A stretch of DNA of 64,000 nucleotides from Curvibacter sp. (GTDB lineage: Bacteria > Pseudomonadota > Gammaproteobacteria > Burkholderiales > Burkholderiaceae_C): assembly GCA_020248905.1 (NCBI GenBank), contig JADCGR010000011.1:92481-156480 (forward strand), read 5' to 3'. Under the pieces are notes generated by a model that saw nothing but the letters and a program-made list of their open reading frames with translations, was not told where the DNA came from and searched no databases. Position numbers and translations under genes: made by a program. Below, piece after piece: positions 46,491-56,050 of this stretch (positions within the stretch are counted from its first letter, which is position 1; each line of letters begins with the position of its first letter).

Positions 46491-48719
46491 TCATCGCCTT
46501 CGGGCCGTCCGCACACCGCAGAGAGCCGCCACCGCCGGGAGCACCTTGGCAAGACGTCCTGAATCCGAGATCTCGACCGTGAGCGTCATCCAGGCAATAC
46601 CTCTGATGGTCTGGGTCTGCGCACCGACCACATTGATCTTTTCCTTGGCGAAGATTTCCAGGATGTCGCGCAGCAGGCCCTGCCGGTCGACGGCTTCAAT
46701 GGTGACGTCCACAGGATAGACCGCGGCTTCGCGGCTCTTGGGCGCGCCCCATTCGACCTCGATCACCCTTTCCCCGTTCTGGCGGATCAGCTCGCGCAGG
46801 TTGGCGCAGTCGGCGCGATGCACGCTCACACCCTTGCCGCGCGTGACGAAACCGCGGATCTCGTCCGGCGGTGCCGGCTTGCAGCACTTGGCCAGCTGGG
46901 TCAGCAGCGAGTCGACCCCGACGACCAGCACGCCGCTGCGGCTGGCGCTGCCTGTGCGCATCTTCTTGAGCAGGGCATGCTCGTCCGGCGCAATCAGCGG
47001 CTCGGCCGGGCGTAGCACCGCCTCGATGCTTCGCAGAGATAACTCGTCCTTGCCCACCACCTCGAACAGGGCATCCGCTGAGTTGAAGCCCAGCTGGGCC
47101 GCGAGGTCGTCGAGCTTGATGGCGGTCTTGCCCTCGCGCTGCAGCAGCTTTTCGACCGCCTCGCGGCCGCGCGCGATGGTTTCGTGCGTGGCCTGGGCGT
47201 TGAACCATGCACGCACCTTGCTGCGCGCCCGGGGGCTGGCGAGGAAGCCGAGTTCAGTGTTGAGCCAGTCGCGCGAGGGGCCGCCTTCCTTGGCGGCGAC
47301 GATCTCCACCGTCTGTCCGTTCTTCAGCGGCGTGTTCAGCGGGACCATGGCGCCGTCCACCCGGGCGCCACGGCAGCGGTGACCCAGCTTGGTGTGTACG
47401 CTGTAAGCAAAGTCCACCGCGGTGGCGCCCTGCGGCAGCTCGACGATCGCAGCGTCAGGGGTGAGCGCATAGATGCGGTCGTCAAACATCGCCTGGCCCT
47501 GCTGCGGACCCGACAGGTCGCGTTCCCAGGCCAGCAGCTGGCGCAGCACCGCGATCTTGGCGTCGTAGGCGCTGTCGGCCGCCACGCCAGCGTAGCCCTT
47601 GGTTCCGGCCTCCTTGTAGGCCCAATGCGCGGCGACGCCATGCTCGGCATGGTCGTGCATGTCCTGGGTGCGGATCTGGATTTCGATCGGGCGGCCTTGC
47701 GCGTCGCGCACGATGGAATGCAGCGACTGGTAGCCGTTGGCCTTGGGCCGGGCGATGTAGTCGTCGAACTCCTCTGTCACCGGCGTGAAACGACTGTGCA
47801 CCCAGCTCAGCGCGGCGTAGCAGTCGGGAACACTGCCGACGATGATGCGCAGTGCCCGCACATCGTAGACCTGCGCGAAGTCCAGCGATTTGCCGCGCAT
47901 CTTCTTCACGATGCTGTAGATGTGCTTGGGGCGCCCCTGCACCTGGGCGCTGATGCCCTGGCCCCGCAGCTCGGCCTCCAGCCGCGTGCGCAGCGTGGCG
48001 ACATAGGTCTCGCGCTCGATGCGTTTCTCGTCCAGCAGGCTGGCAATGTGCTTGTAAGTGGCGGGCTCGAGGAAACGGAAGGACAGGTCTTCCATCTCCC
48101 ATTTGATCTCCCAGATCCCCAGCCGGTTCGCCAGCGGCGCGAAGACGTGCAGCGCCTCGGCCGCCAGCCCGGCGGGCACCGGCTGCTTGCTGGCGGCAAA
48201 CCAGCGCAGCGTCTGCAGGCGCGAGGCCAGGCGCAGCAGCACCACACGCAGGTCGCGCGAGAAGGCCAGCAGCATCTTGCGCACGTTCTCGGTCTGCGTG
48301 GCCGTGGTCTGGGCCATGGGCACCGCCGAGCCGCTGCGCTCGGCTGCCAGCTGCGCCGCGCGCGCCTGACGCTGCACCTGTACCAGCTTGGTGGTCTCGA
48401 CGGCCAGCTCGGCGTAGCTCTCCCCGAAGGCCTTGGCGATGGTCTCCTGCGGCTTGTTCAGGTGCTGGCAGGCATAGACCAGATAGCTGGCGGCCTGCAT
48501 GGCCTCGGAGCCGCCGATGCCGCGCAGGATGGCGGCTACGGCATCGGCATGGGCCAGGATGTTTTCGCCAGTGTCCAGCGTTTCGTTGGCTAGCAGCGGT
48601 TCGGCGAAGGCGCGTGCACGTGCGAGCGCGAGGGCCTGCTCGGGGAGGTTCTGCTCGGTGACGGCCAGCAGTGGCGAACGTGGCTCGCCGCCGGCGAGAT
48701 CGGAGGCGTGGCTCTTCAT
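46491..48719 (-). CDS. relA: (p)ppGpp synthetase RelA (synthetase-only)
   Basis: 742 aa from ATG 48719. The pseudo-hydrolase domain (about 40-190) has lost the HD...ED metal motif of SpoT. The synthetase domain near 230-345 carries 'RPKHIYSIVKKM' and 'VYDVRALRI', then 'PKANGYQSLH' as expected. TGS (about 385-445) and ACT (about 660-740) regulatory domains follow. This makes it the RelA-type enzyme that responds to uncharged tRNA on ribosomes; a SpoT is expected elsewhere. It follows the alpha/beta hydrolase gene by 7 bp. Confidence 0.93.
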   Translation of the reverse strand: MKSHASDLAGGEPRSPLLAVTEQNLPEQALALARARAFAEPLLANETLDTGENILAHADAVAAILRGIGGSEAMQAASYLVYACQHLNKPQETIAKAFGESYAELAVETTKLVQVQRQARAAQLAAERSGSAVPMAQTTATQTENVRKMLLAFSRDLRVVLLRLASRLQTLRWFAASKQPVPAGLAAEALHVFAPLANRLGIWEIKWEMEDLSFRFLEPATYKHIASLLDEKRIERETYVATLRTRLEAELRGQGISAQVQGRPKHIYSIVKKMRGKSLDFAQVYDVRALRIIVGSVPDCYAALSWVHSRFTPVTEEFDDYIARPKANGYQSLHSIVRDAQGRPIEIQIRTQDMHDHAEHGVAAHWAYKEAGTKGYAGVAADSAYDAKIAVLRQLLAWERDLSGPQQGQAMFDDRIYALTPDAAIVELPQGATAVDFAYSVHTKLGHRCRGARVDGAMVPLNTPLKNGQTVEIVAAKEGGPSRDWLNTELGFLASPRARSKVRAWFNAQATHETIARGREAVEKLLQREGKTAIKLDDLAAQLGFNSADALFEVVGKDELSLRSIEAVLRPAEPLIAPDEHALLKKMRTGSASRSGVLVVGVDSLLTQLAKCCKPAPPDEIRGFVTRGKGVSVHRADCANLRELIRQNGERVIEVEWGAPKSREAAVYPVDVTIEAVDRQGLLRDILEIFAKEKINVVGAQTQTIRGIAWMTLTVEISDSGRLAKVLPAVAALCGVRTARRR

Positions 48720-48726
48720 GTCGCCC

Positions 48727-49617
48727 TCAGCCGTCGCCCAGCAAGAAGTCCGCCACGACTTGTACCTGCTCGTCTGCAACCAGCGTGGGCGCATGCCCGA
48801 CGCCCGCAAACTCGACCAGCCGCGCCTTCGGACCGCGCCGGGTCATGGCCAGCGCGGTTTCGGCCGTCAGGAGGTCCGATTCCGTGCCGCGCAGCAGCAG
48901 GGTATCGGCCGTGATCGCGTCGTACAGGCGCCAGAGCGTGGCCTCGCCCTGGGCAGCGGTTTGCTCGGTGACACTACGAAAGGGCAGGGCGATGGCGGGG
49001 TCGTAGTGCAGACGGTAGCCTGCGCCCTCGCTCGCCGGCTGGAGCATGGGGCGCGTGAGGGCCAGCCATTGCTCACGGGTGTGGGGGCCGAAGCCGGCCG
49101 AGATCAGCCGCAAGGCGTCGGCGCCCTGCTCCAGTGACTCGAACCGCACTGGCGCACCCAGATAGGTCCCGATACGCTGCAGCGCTCGCCACTCGAGCAC
49201 CGGACCGACATCGTTGAGCACGAGTTTGCGTATCTTTAGCGGTAGCTCGGGCTGGCCCGCCAGGCCCAAGCCGATAAGGCCACCCATGCTGGTGCCCACC
49301 CAGTCCAGCGTGGTGGGTTTGAGCTGCGCCAACAGAACAAGCATGTCGGCGCCGTAAGTGGGCAACTGGTAAGCGTCTGGCTCGCGCAGCCAGTCGCTGC
49401 GGCCCCGCCCAACGACATCGGGGCACACCACCGACAGATCGCCCGAGCGGGCGCAGAGGGCCTGGGCTAGCACATCGAAATCGCGCCCCTGGCGTGACAG
49501 TCCGTGCACGCAGACTACCGTGTGCGACGCGTCCGGGCGACCCCACTGCCAGTAGGCCATGCGATGGCCTCCCTGGCTGTCGGGGCAGGATACGTAGTTC
49601 AGCGTAGGCTCGGACAT
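48727..49617 (-). CDS. Alpha/beta-fold hydrolase
   Basis: 296 aa from ATG 49617. The nucleophile elbow GTSMGG near 109-114, the oxyanion 'CVHGLSRQGRDFD' near 37-49 and the catalytic His in 'GVGHAPTL' near 278 make the usual Ser-Asp-His triad. The substrate cannot be read; homologues are annotated as general esterases. Encoded just upstream of relA, probably co-transcribed. Divergent from bdhA. Confidence 0.88.
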   Translation of the reverse strand: MSEPTLNYVSCPDSQGGHRMAYWQWGRPDASHTVVCVHGLSRQGRDFDVLAQALCARSGDLSVVCPDVVGRGRSDWLREPDAYQLPTYGADMLVLLAQLKPTTLDWVGTSMGGLIGLGLAGQPELPLKIRKLVLNDVGPVLEWRALQRIGTYLGAPVRFESLEQGADALRLISAGFGPHTREQWLALTRPMLQPASEGAGYRLHYDPAIALPFRSVTEQTAAQGEATLWRLYDAITADTLLLRGTESDLLTAETALAMTRRGPKARLVEFAGVGHAPTLVADEQVQVVADFLLGDG

Positions 49618-49703
49618 GGTGCAATTGGCGGCGAGAAAAAAAGTGGGATGCGTGCGTGGCATCATCCTAATTCAAACCACTTGCCTACACTGGAGACGCG
49701 CTC

Positions 49704-50474
49704 ATGCTCAAAGGAAAAACAGCCCTCGTCACCGGATCGACCAGCGGCATCGGCCTGGGAATTGCGAAAGCCCTCGCCGCCCAGGGAGCCAACATCATGC
49801 TCAACGGCTTTGGTGACCATGAGGCGCCGCGGGCCGAGGTCGCCGCGCTGGGCGTGAAGGTGGGTTTTCATGGCGCCGACATGAGCCGTCCCGCCGAGAT
49901 TGAGGACATGATGAAAGCCACTGCCGCCCAGTTCGGGCGCGTGGACATCCTGGTCAACAACGCCGGTATCCAGCACGTGGCGCGCATCGAGGACTTTCCC
50001 CCCGAGCGCTGGGACGCAATTATCGCCATCAACCTGAGCAGCGCCTTTCACACCACCCGCCAGGCGATACCGGCCATGCGGCAGGCCAACTGGGGTCGCA
50101 TCATCAACGTGGCCTCGGTCCATGGTCTGGTGGCCACGGCAGAAAAGTCGGCCTATGTTGCGGCCAAGCACGGCATCGTCGGTCTGACCAAGGTCACGGC
50201 GCTGGAAAACGCGACAAGCGGCGTGACCTGCAACGCCATCTGCCCGGGCTGGGTGTTGACCCCGCTGGTACAGAAGCAGGTGGACGCACGCGCTGCGGCA
50301 CTCAAGATTTCCAATGAAGAGGCCAAGAAGGTACTGCTGGGCGAGAAGGAGCCCTCCATGCAGTTCACCACACCTGAAGAACTCGGTGCCCTGGCCGTGT
50401 TCTTCTGCTCGCCTGCCGCAGACAATGTGCGCGGCGTGGCCTGGAACATGGACGGCGGCTGGGCGGCGCAGTAA
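49704..50474 (+). CDS. bdhA: 3-hydroxybutyrate dehydrogenase
   Basis: 256 aa short-chain dehydrogenase. NAD-binding TGSTSGIG lies at 10-17, NNAG near 89, and the catalytic Y151-xxx-K155 pair in YVAAK. 'HGLVATAEKSAY' and 'CPGWVLTPLV' are hallmarks of D-3-hydroxybutyrate dehydrogenase, which oxidises 3-hydroxybutyrate to acetoacetate in polyhydroxybutyrate and ketone use. A Shine-Dalgarno GGAGA precedes the ATG. Confidence 0.94.
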   Translation: MLKGKTALVTGSTSGIGLGIAKALAAQGANIMLNGFGDHEAPRAEVAALGVKVGFHGADMSRPAEIEDMMKATAAQFGRVDILVNNAGIQHVARIEDFPPERWDAIIAINLSSAFHTTRQAIPAMRQANWGRIINVASVHGLVATAEKSAYVAAKHGIVGLTKVTALENATSGVTCNAICPGWVLTPLVQKQVDARAAALKISNEEAKKVLLGEKEPSMQFTTPEELGALAVFFCSPAADNVRGVAWNMDGGWAAQ

Positions 50475-50501
50475 GCCGCTGCCAGGCGCGCGGGCCTTCC
50501 T

Positions 50502-51630
50502 CTACACCGCGCGGTTCAGGTCGACATCAAGGCCCGCCTGCTTCATCGCACGGGCCAGCATCAACTGCCAAAGGCCGTCATCGTCCATGCGCAGGTTTGC
50601 AATGCCCTGCCAAGGAGGGACTTTCGCCTCGCCTAACACCAGAAAGAGCACGCGGTTGCGGCCGAGCGTCCCCAGCACGTAACCCAGCTCCATGAGCAGT
50701 TCGGGTGGCGCTCCCCTGGGTTGCCCAGAGCTCGGGTCCAGCGCGGCGGCCGGCAGCAGCACCACGGCGTAGTGCAGCTCGCGCAGTGCGTCCAGTCGAT
50801 CAAGGTAGAGCACTTTGCCGACTTCGGAGCGCCCGCTGGCTTGCAGCCCGAACTGCTGGATGAAGGCATACACTGCGTCCCGCGCCGCAGCACTGTGCTC
50901 ACCCAGGACGGCAACGCGTGGGCTCGCTGCATTGCTCCCCGGCTCGACGGGCCTGCCAACCTTTGCGGCTACGGAAACAGACTTGGCGACTGATACAGGT
51001 GCTGCCAAAGGGGCGGGCGCAGATGCGGGCGCAGGTGCAGGCGCAGGTGCAGGCGCAGGCTTGGCCACGGGAGCGGCTGCCGGGGCAGGCGCTGCCACAG
51101 GAGCGGGCGCTGCCACAGGAGCGGGCGCTGCCACAGGAGCGGGTGCGGCCACAGTTGCAGACGCCGCCACCGCAGCGGGTGCAGGCACCGGAGCGGGTGC
51201 AGGCACCGGAGCGGGTGCGGCCACAGGTGGAGGTGCAGGCGCTGTCACGGGCGCGGCCGCTGGTTGTTGCCGCGATCGCTCCCGTAGAAGTGCCTTCACT
51301 CGCTCCAGGGTGACGACAGCCTCGGCCACGCTCTCCTCGACCGCGCGGTGTAACTCTTCGACGGAGTAGCGGCCACCAAAGTCCGAGGGCATTCTTGCGT
51401 CGAAGGGCTCGATCACGAACGTGCGGTAATCCGCGGAGTCGGCACCCAGCACCTCCGCCAGGGCGGCGTTCACACTCTTGTGCAAACGTTCAAGGTACGG
51501 ATCCCAGCGGTCCTGGATCTGTGAGACATCCAGGGCGCAGCTCCTTGATGCGCCAGTCCAGCGCATCCTTCGCACCCGGCGCACCGGGCGTCTTCGGGTT
51601 GCCCGAAGTCTTGCGTGTGGATAACGGCAC
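50502..51630 (-). pseudogene. TIR-like nucleotide-binding protein with apparent N-terminal frameshift
   Basis: The frame 51584-50502 (360 aa) has a conserved N-terminal domain (to about 100), a long Ala/Pro repeat linker (about 105-215) and a C-terminal domain (about 220-360) that matches the TIR-like PF10137 family: 'AVVLLPA...', 'MELGYVLGTLGRNRV' and 'RMDDDGLWQLMLARAM'. A better N-terminus lies in another frame: from GTG 51630 it reads MPLSTRKTSGN... to KDALDWRIKELR, and deleting one C of the CCC at 51533-51535 joins it smoothly to LDVSQIQDRWDP. So the gene has an apparent one-base insertion, either a real lesion, a programmed shift or a sequencing error. The downstream frame is otherwise intact. 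It lies 26 bp after the HerA-like gene. Confidence 0.75.
51019..51257. repeat. In-frame tandem repeats encoding the Ala/Pro linker
   Basis: Three exact or near-exact 18 bp units (GCTGCCACAGGAGCGGG.) at 51091-51144, two 18 bp units at 51181-51216 and 12 bp GCAGGTGCAGGC units near 51031-51060. All are multiples of three, so gains or losses keep the reading frame while changing the linker length. Confidence 0.8.
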
Positions 51631-51656
51631 CTTATACGCGCCCTTTTCAGGCGGCC

Positions 51657-53168
51657 TTACCGCCGCTTGCCACCGCCCAGAATGCTGCCGAGTACGCCGC
51701 GGATGATCTGTCGCCCGACCTCCCGCCCAATGGAGCTGGCCGCGCTCTTGATCAACTGCTCGCCTGCGCTCGCGCGGGTGCCCCGGGCACCGCCGCCCAG
51801 CATGCCGCCCAGCGAGCCCAGCATGCCGCCCGCACCAGCAGTCTGCGCTGCACTCTGTTCCTGCGCCTGTTTCTCCTGGGCCTGCTTTTGCTGCGTGCGC
51901 TTGCCCAGCAACTCGAAGGCCGACTCGCGGTCCACGACCTTCTCGTAGACGCCCGCCACCACCGAGCCGGCCAGCAAGGCCTTGCGTTGCTCCGGGCTTA
52001 TCGGGCCGATCTGGCTGCCCGGTGGCAGCACGTAGACCCGCTCGGTCACGCAGGGCCGGCCCTTTTCGTCCAGAAAACTCACCAGGGCTTCGCCCACACC
52101 GAGCTCCGTGATGGCCGAGGTGATGTCGAGCTTCGGGTTTGCGCGCATGGTCTCAGCGGCCGACTTCACGGCCTTCTGGTCGCGCGGCGTGAAGGCGCGC
52201 AGCGCGTGCTGCACGCGGTTGCCCAGCTGGCCCAGCACGGTGTCGGGAATGTCCAGCGGGTTCTGGGTGACGAAATACACGCCCACGCCCTTGGAGCGCA
52301 CCAGGCGCACGACCAGTTCAACGCGCTCCAGCAGGGCCTTCGGGGCGTCGTTGAAAAGCAGGTGGGCTTCGTCGAAGAAGAAGACCAGCTTGGGCTTGTC
52401 CACGTCGCCCACTTCGGGCAGCTGCTCGAAGAGTTCGCTCAGCAGCCATAGCAGGAAGGTGGCGTACAGGCGCGGTGAGTTCATGAGCTTGTCGGCCGCC
52501 AGCACGTTCACCACACCCAGGCCCTTGCTGTCGGTCTGCATGAAGTCGGCAATGTCCAGCATGGGCTCGCCAAAGAACTTGCTGCCGCCCTGCTCCTCAA
52601 TCTGAAGCAGGCCGCGCTGGATGGCGCCGATGCTGGCCGCGCTGATGTTGCCGTACTCGGTGCGGAACTGCGCCGCGTTGTCACCCACATGCTGGCACAT
52701 GGCGCGCAGATCCTTGAGGTCCAGCAGCAACAGCCCCTGGTCGTCGGCAATCTTGAAGACCAGCTGCAGCACCCCCTCCTGCGTGTCATTGAGGTTGAGC
52801 ATGCGCCCCAGCAGCAGGGGCCCCAGGTCACTGACGGTGGCGCGCACGGGGTGGCCCTGTTCGCCAAAGACGTCCCACAGGGTAGTGGGGCAGGCCAGCG
52901 ACTGCGGCGTGCCCAGCCCACGTTCAGCCAGCACCTTGGCGAGCTTGTCGCCGATCTTGCCCGCCTGCGAGATACCGGTCAGGTCGCCCTTGATGTCGGC
53001 CAGGAAGACCGGCACGCCGATCTTCGAAAAACCTTCCGCCAGGGTCTGCAGGGTGATGGTCTTGCCGGTGCCGGTGGCACCGGTGATGAGGCCGTGGCGG
53101 TTGGCCTTGTCGGGGCGCAGGAAGCACTCGACTGCGCCGTGTCGTGCCATCAGGATGGGGTCTGCCAT
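51657..53168 (-). CDS. HerA-like ATPase (DUF853/YjgR family)
   Basis: 503 aa from ATG 53168. The FtsK/HerA RecA-like core has Walker A GATGTGKT near 32-39 and Walker [11 protein letters not shown] near 270-279; '[27 protein letters not shown]' is represented by its part TQNPLDIPD. The C-terminal 60 residues are low-complexity Gln/Gly/Ala. HerA-family motors move DNA, often with a nuclease or effector partner; YjgR itself has no firm role. It is followed at once by the TIR-like gene. Divergent from yebC. Confidence 0.88.
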   Translation of the reverse strand: MADPILMARHGAVECFLRPDKANRHGLITGATGTGKTITLQTLAEGFSKIGVPVFLADIKGDLTGISQAGKIGDKLAKVLAERGLGTPQSLACPTTLWDVFGEQGHPVRATVSDLGPLLLGRMLNLNDTQEGVLQLVFKIADDQGLLLLDLKDLRAMCQHVGDNAAQFRTEYGNISAASIGAIQRGLLQIEEQGGSKFFGEPMLDIADFMQTDSKGLGVVNVLAADKLMNSPRLYATFLLWLLSELFEQLPEVGDVDKPKLVFFFDEAHLLFNDAPKALLERVELVVRLVRSKGVGVYFVTQNPLDIPDTVLGQLGNRVQHALRAFTPRDQKAVKSAAETMRANPKLDITSAITELGVGEALVSFLDEKGRPCVTERVYVLPPGSQIGPISPEQRKALLAGSVVAGVYEKVVDRESAFELLGKRTQQKQAQEKQAQEQSAAQTAGAGGMLGSLGGMLGGGARGTRASAGEQLIKSAASSIGREVGRQIIRGVLGSILGGGKRR

Positions 53169-53183
53169 GGATATCCCTAAAAG

Positions 53184-53189
53184 TACAAT
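53184..53189 (+). promoter_or_regulatory. Possible -10 element for yebC
   Basis: TACAAT lies 39 bp before the yebC GTG in the short divergent gap with the HerA-like gene. The -35 position has only a poor match. Confidence 0.3.
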
Positions 53190-53227
53190 CTGCAACACCG
53201 TAGCCTAACAAAACCAGAGGACTTTCC

Positions 53228-53947
53228 GTGGCTGGACACAGTAAATGGGCCAATATCCAACACCGCAAGGGGCGTCAGGACGACAAGCGCGGCAAGATCT
53301 GGACGCGCATCGTCCGTGAAATCACCGTGGCGGCGCGCGCAGGCGGCGGCGACCCGTCTGCCAACCCGCGCCTGCGCCTGGCCATCGACAAGGCCAAGGC
53401 CGCCAACATGCCGGCCGAGCGCGTCAAGTACAACATCGACAAGGCCACGGGCAACCAGGAAGGCGTCAACTACGAGGAAATCCGCTACGAGGGCTACGGC
53501 ATCGGCGGCGCGGCCATCATCGTCGACACCATGACCGACAACCGCGTGCGCACCGTGGCCGAGGTGCGTCACGCCTTCTCCAAGCATGGCGGCAATATGG
53601 GAACCGAGGGCTCGGTCGCCTTCCAGTTCAAGCACTGTGGGCAACTGATCTTTGCGCCGGGAACGAGCGAGGACAGGGTCATGGAAGTGGCGCTGGAAGC
53701 CGGCGCCCAGGATGTGGTCAGCGACGACGACGGCGCCATCGAGGTGCTGACGGCGCCGGCCGGTTTCGAGACCGTGAAAAACGCGCTGGAGGCCGCCGGC
53801 CTGACAGCGGAGATCGCTGGTGTGACCATGCGGCCCGAGAACACGATCGAGCTTGCCGGTGACGACGCTGCAAAGATGCACAAGCTGCTTGATACGCTGG
53901 AAGACCTGGACGACGTGCAGGACGTTTTTCATAACGCTGCGCTGTGA
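53228..53947 (+). CDS. yebC: YebC/TACO1-family protein (GTG start)
   Basis: 239 aa from GTG 53228; the N-terminal [17 protein letters not shown] is the family signature and fixes the start. Three-domain DUF28 proteins act as translation factors for difficult peptide stretches or as transcription regulators. The middle '[21 protein letters not shown]' is seen in part as MTDNRVRT. Full length. Confidence 0.95.
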   Translation: MAGHSKWANIQHRKGRQDDKRGKIWTRIVREITVAARAGGGDPSANPRLRLAIDKAKAANMPAERVKYNIDKATGNQEGVNYEEIRYEGYGIGGAAIIVDTMTDNRVRTVAEVRHAFSKHGGNMGTEGSVAFQFKHCGQLIFAPGTSEDRVMEVALEAGAQDVVSDDDGAIEVLTAPAGFETVKNALEAAGLTAEIAGVTMRPENTIELAGDDAAKMHKLLDTLEDLDDVQDVFHNAAL

Positions 53948-53950
53948 TTG

Positions 53951-54050
53951 AGCACCCCCAGGCTGCGCGCACTTCGTGTCGCTCCGCCACCCCCCTTGCA
54001 GGGGGCGACACCAGTGGCCCGGCAAAGCCGGTTCCACGGTGTCCCTGGCC
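53951..54050 (+). repeat. Interspersed two-hairpin intergenic repeat, copy 4
   Basis: Full-length copy: 'GCTGCGCGCACTTCGTGTCG', CCCCCCTTGCAGGGGG hairpin, CGACACCAGTGGC spacer, CCGGCAAAGCCGG hairpin, GTTCCACGGTGTCCC. It fills most of the 154 bp yebC-purD gap. Confidence 0.9.
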
Positions 54051-54101
54051 TGATTGGTTTGTGTGCCCGCGTGCCGGGCTGAAGGCGAAACAAGGTTTGT
54101 T

Positions 54102-55394
54102 ATGAAAGTACTCGTGATCGGCGGCGGTGGTCGGGAACATGCGCTGGCCTGGAAGCTGGCGCAGTCGCCCAAGGTGCAGATGGTCTATGTGGCGCCGGGC
54201 AATGGTGGCACGGCGCGCGACAAGCGTCTGGTCAATGTGCCCATCACCGACGTGCGGGTGCTGCGCGAGTGGGCGCAGCAGGAGAAGATCGGCCTCACCG
54301 TGGTCGGCCCCGAAGCACCGCTGGCTGCGGGCGTGGTGGACGAGTTCCGCGCGCACGGCCTGCGCATCTTTGGCCCCACCCGGGCGGCCGCGCAACTCGA
54401 GTCCTCCAAAGCTTTCTCCAAGGCCTTCATGAAGCGCCATGGCATCCCCACCGCCGAGTACGACACCTTTACCGACGCCGCTGCGGCGCATGCGTATGTG
54501 GACAAGATGGGCGCACCCATCGTGGTCAAGGCCGACGGCCTGGCTGCGGGCAAGGGCGTGGTGGTGGCCACGACCCTGACCGAGGCGCACGAGGCCATCG
54601 ACTTCATGCTGCTCGACAACAAGCTGGGCAATCAACTTGGAATCCAGCATAACGCCGGTGGCGCGCGCGTGGTCATAGAGCAGTTTTTGACGGGCGAGGA
54701 AGCGAGCTACATCGTGCTTTGCGATGGCAAGAACGTGGTGGCGCTGGCCACGAGCCAGGATCACAAGCGCCTGCTCGACGCCGATGCCGGCCCCAACACG
54801 GGCGGCATGGGCGCCTACTCGCCCGCGCCCGTGGTCACCCCCGAGGTTCACGCACGCGCCATGCGCGAGATCATCCTGCCCACCATCCGGGGCATGGAGA
54901 AAGACGGCATACCCTACACCGGCTTTCTCTACGCCGGCCTGATGATCGATGCGACCGGCGCGCCCAGGACGCTGGAGTTCAATTGCCGCATGGGTGACCC
55001 CGAGACCCAGCCCATCATGATGCGCCTCAAGAGCGATCTGGTGGATGTGATGCTGGCTGCCACGGATGTCAAGCTGGACCAAGTGGAGCTGGACTGGGAC
55101 CGCCGCATCGCCCTGGGGGTGGTGATGGCGGCGCACGGCTATCCCATGAACCCGCGCAAGGGCGACGTCATCAGCGGCCTGCCAGCCGACACCGAGGAGG
55201 GCGTGGTCTTCCACGCCGGCACTGCGGTAAAGGACGGGCAGGTGGTGGTCACGGGCGGGCGGGTGCTCTGCGTCACGGCACTCGGCGGCAGCACCCGCCA
55301 GGCCCAGCAGCGTGCCTACGAGCTGTTACAGGGCATCCGTTTTGACGGCATGCAGTACCGGCGCGACATCGGGCACCGGGCGATCAAGGGCTGA
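54102..55394 (+). CDS. purD: Phosphoribosylamine-glycine ligase PurD
   Basis: 430 aa from ATG 54102 after AAGG; an earlier in-frame start lies in the repeat. [13 protein letters not shown] at the N-terminus, ATP-grasp motifs '[14 protein letters not shown]' near 143-156, and '[12 protein letters not shown]' near 294-305 are intact. It adds glycine to phosphoribosylamine in purine synthesis. It starts the tight operon that continues to rng. Confidence 0.97.
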   Translation: MKVLVIGGGGREHALAWKLAQSPKVQMVYVAPGNGGTARDKRLVNVPITDVRVLREWAQQEKIGLTVVGPEAPLAAGVVDEFRAHGLRIFGPTRAAAQLESSKAFSKAFMKRHGIPTAEYDTFTDAAAAHAYVDKMGAPIVVKADGLAAGKGVVVATTLTEAHEAIDFMLLDNKLGNQLGIQHNAGGARVVIEQFLTGEEASYIVLCDGKNVVALATSQDHKRLLDADAGPNTGGMGAYSPAPVVTPEVHARAMREIILPTIRGMEKDGIPYTGFLYAGLMIDATGAPRTLEFNCRMGDPETQPIMMRLKSDLVDVMLAATDVKLDQVELDWDRRIALGVVMAAHGYPMNPRKGDVISGLPADTEEGVVFHAGTAVKDGQVVVTGGRVLCVTALGGSTRQAQQRAYELLQGIRFDGMQYRRDIGHRAIKG

Positions 55395-55399
55395 TCGCG

Positions 55400-56050
55400 G
55401 TGTCGCACAGCAAGGACTTTCCGCTCCCTCATCCGGTCCAGTTCCGTGGCCACCCGCTGGCGCGCTGGCTGCTGCGCCGCATGGGCTGGCGTGTGCACTT
55501 CGAGGGCCTGCCCGGCTTACAAGGTGTGCTGGCCGTCTACCCGCACACCAGCAACTGGGACTTCATCTACATGCTGATCGTCAAGTGGGCCATCGGCATT
55601 CCCGTACGCTTTTGGGGCAAGGACAGCCTCTTTCGTTTCCCCGTCTTCGGTCGCTGGATGAGATATCTGGGCGGCGTACCGGTGGAGCGCACCAGCGCCA
55701 GGGGCATGGTGGGCAACACCGTGGCCCGCATGCAGCAGGCCCGCAGGCAGGGCGAGTATTTCTGGCTGGCACTTTCGCCCGAGGGAACGCGCAAGCGCAT
55801 CCCGGGCTGGCGCAGCGGTTTGTACCGGACGGCGGTCCTGGCGGGTGTGCCCCTGGGTGTGGTCGGGGTCAACTACCGCGACCGCGAGGTCAAGGCGCTC
55901 GACTTCCTGCGGCTGAGCGGCGACGAGGCCGTGGATTTCGCACGCATCGCCTCTGCTCTGGAGGGGGCGGTGGGCCGCATCCCGGCAAACGCCGCGCCCA
56001 TCCGCCTGCTGGACGCCAGCTTGTCGCGGGAAGATACCATTGTGAAATGA
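55400..56050 (+). CDS. PlsC-like 1-acyl-glycerol-3-phosphate acyltransferase family protein
   Basis: 216 aa from GTG 55400, 5 bp after purD. The acyltransferase motifs are present: H(T/S)NWDF with the H-x4-D pair near 50-55, and SPEGTR near 129-134. It belongs to the lysophospholipid acyltransferase superfamily but lacks clear membrane helices and has a rather short length, so its acyl acceptor is not certain. The last codon and stop overlap hemF (ATGA). Confidence 0.88.
   Translation: MSHSKDFPLPHPVQFRGHPLARWLLRRMGWRVHFEGLPGLQGVLAVYPHTSNWDFIYMLIVKWAIGIPVRFWGKDSLFRFPVFGRWMRYLGGVPVERTSARGMVGNTVARMQQARRQGEYFWLALSPEGTRKRIPGWRSGLYRTAVLAGVPLGVVGVNYRDREVKALDFLRLSGDEAVDFARIASALEGAVGRIPANAAPIRLLDASLSREDTIVK

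Noticed and set aside
51019..51257. Tandem repeats as a possible CRISPR array
   Set aside because: Units are 12-18 bp, contiguous without unique spacers, and encode an in-frame Ala/Pro linker.
55312..56046. Long N-terminal extension of HemF in the same frame
   Set aside because: It lies inside the acyltransferase gene in another frame; the ATGA overlap at 56047 is the natural start.
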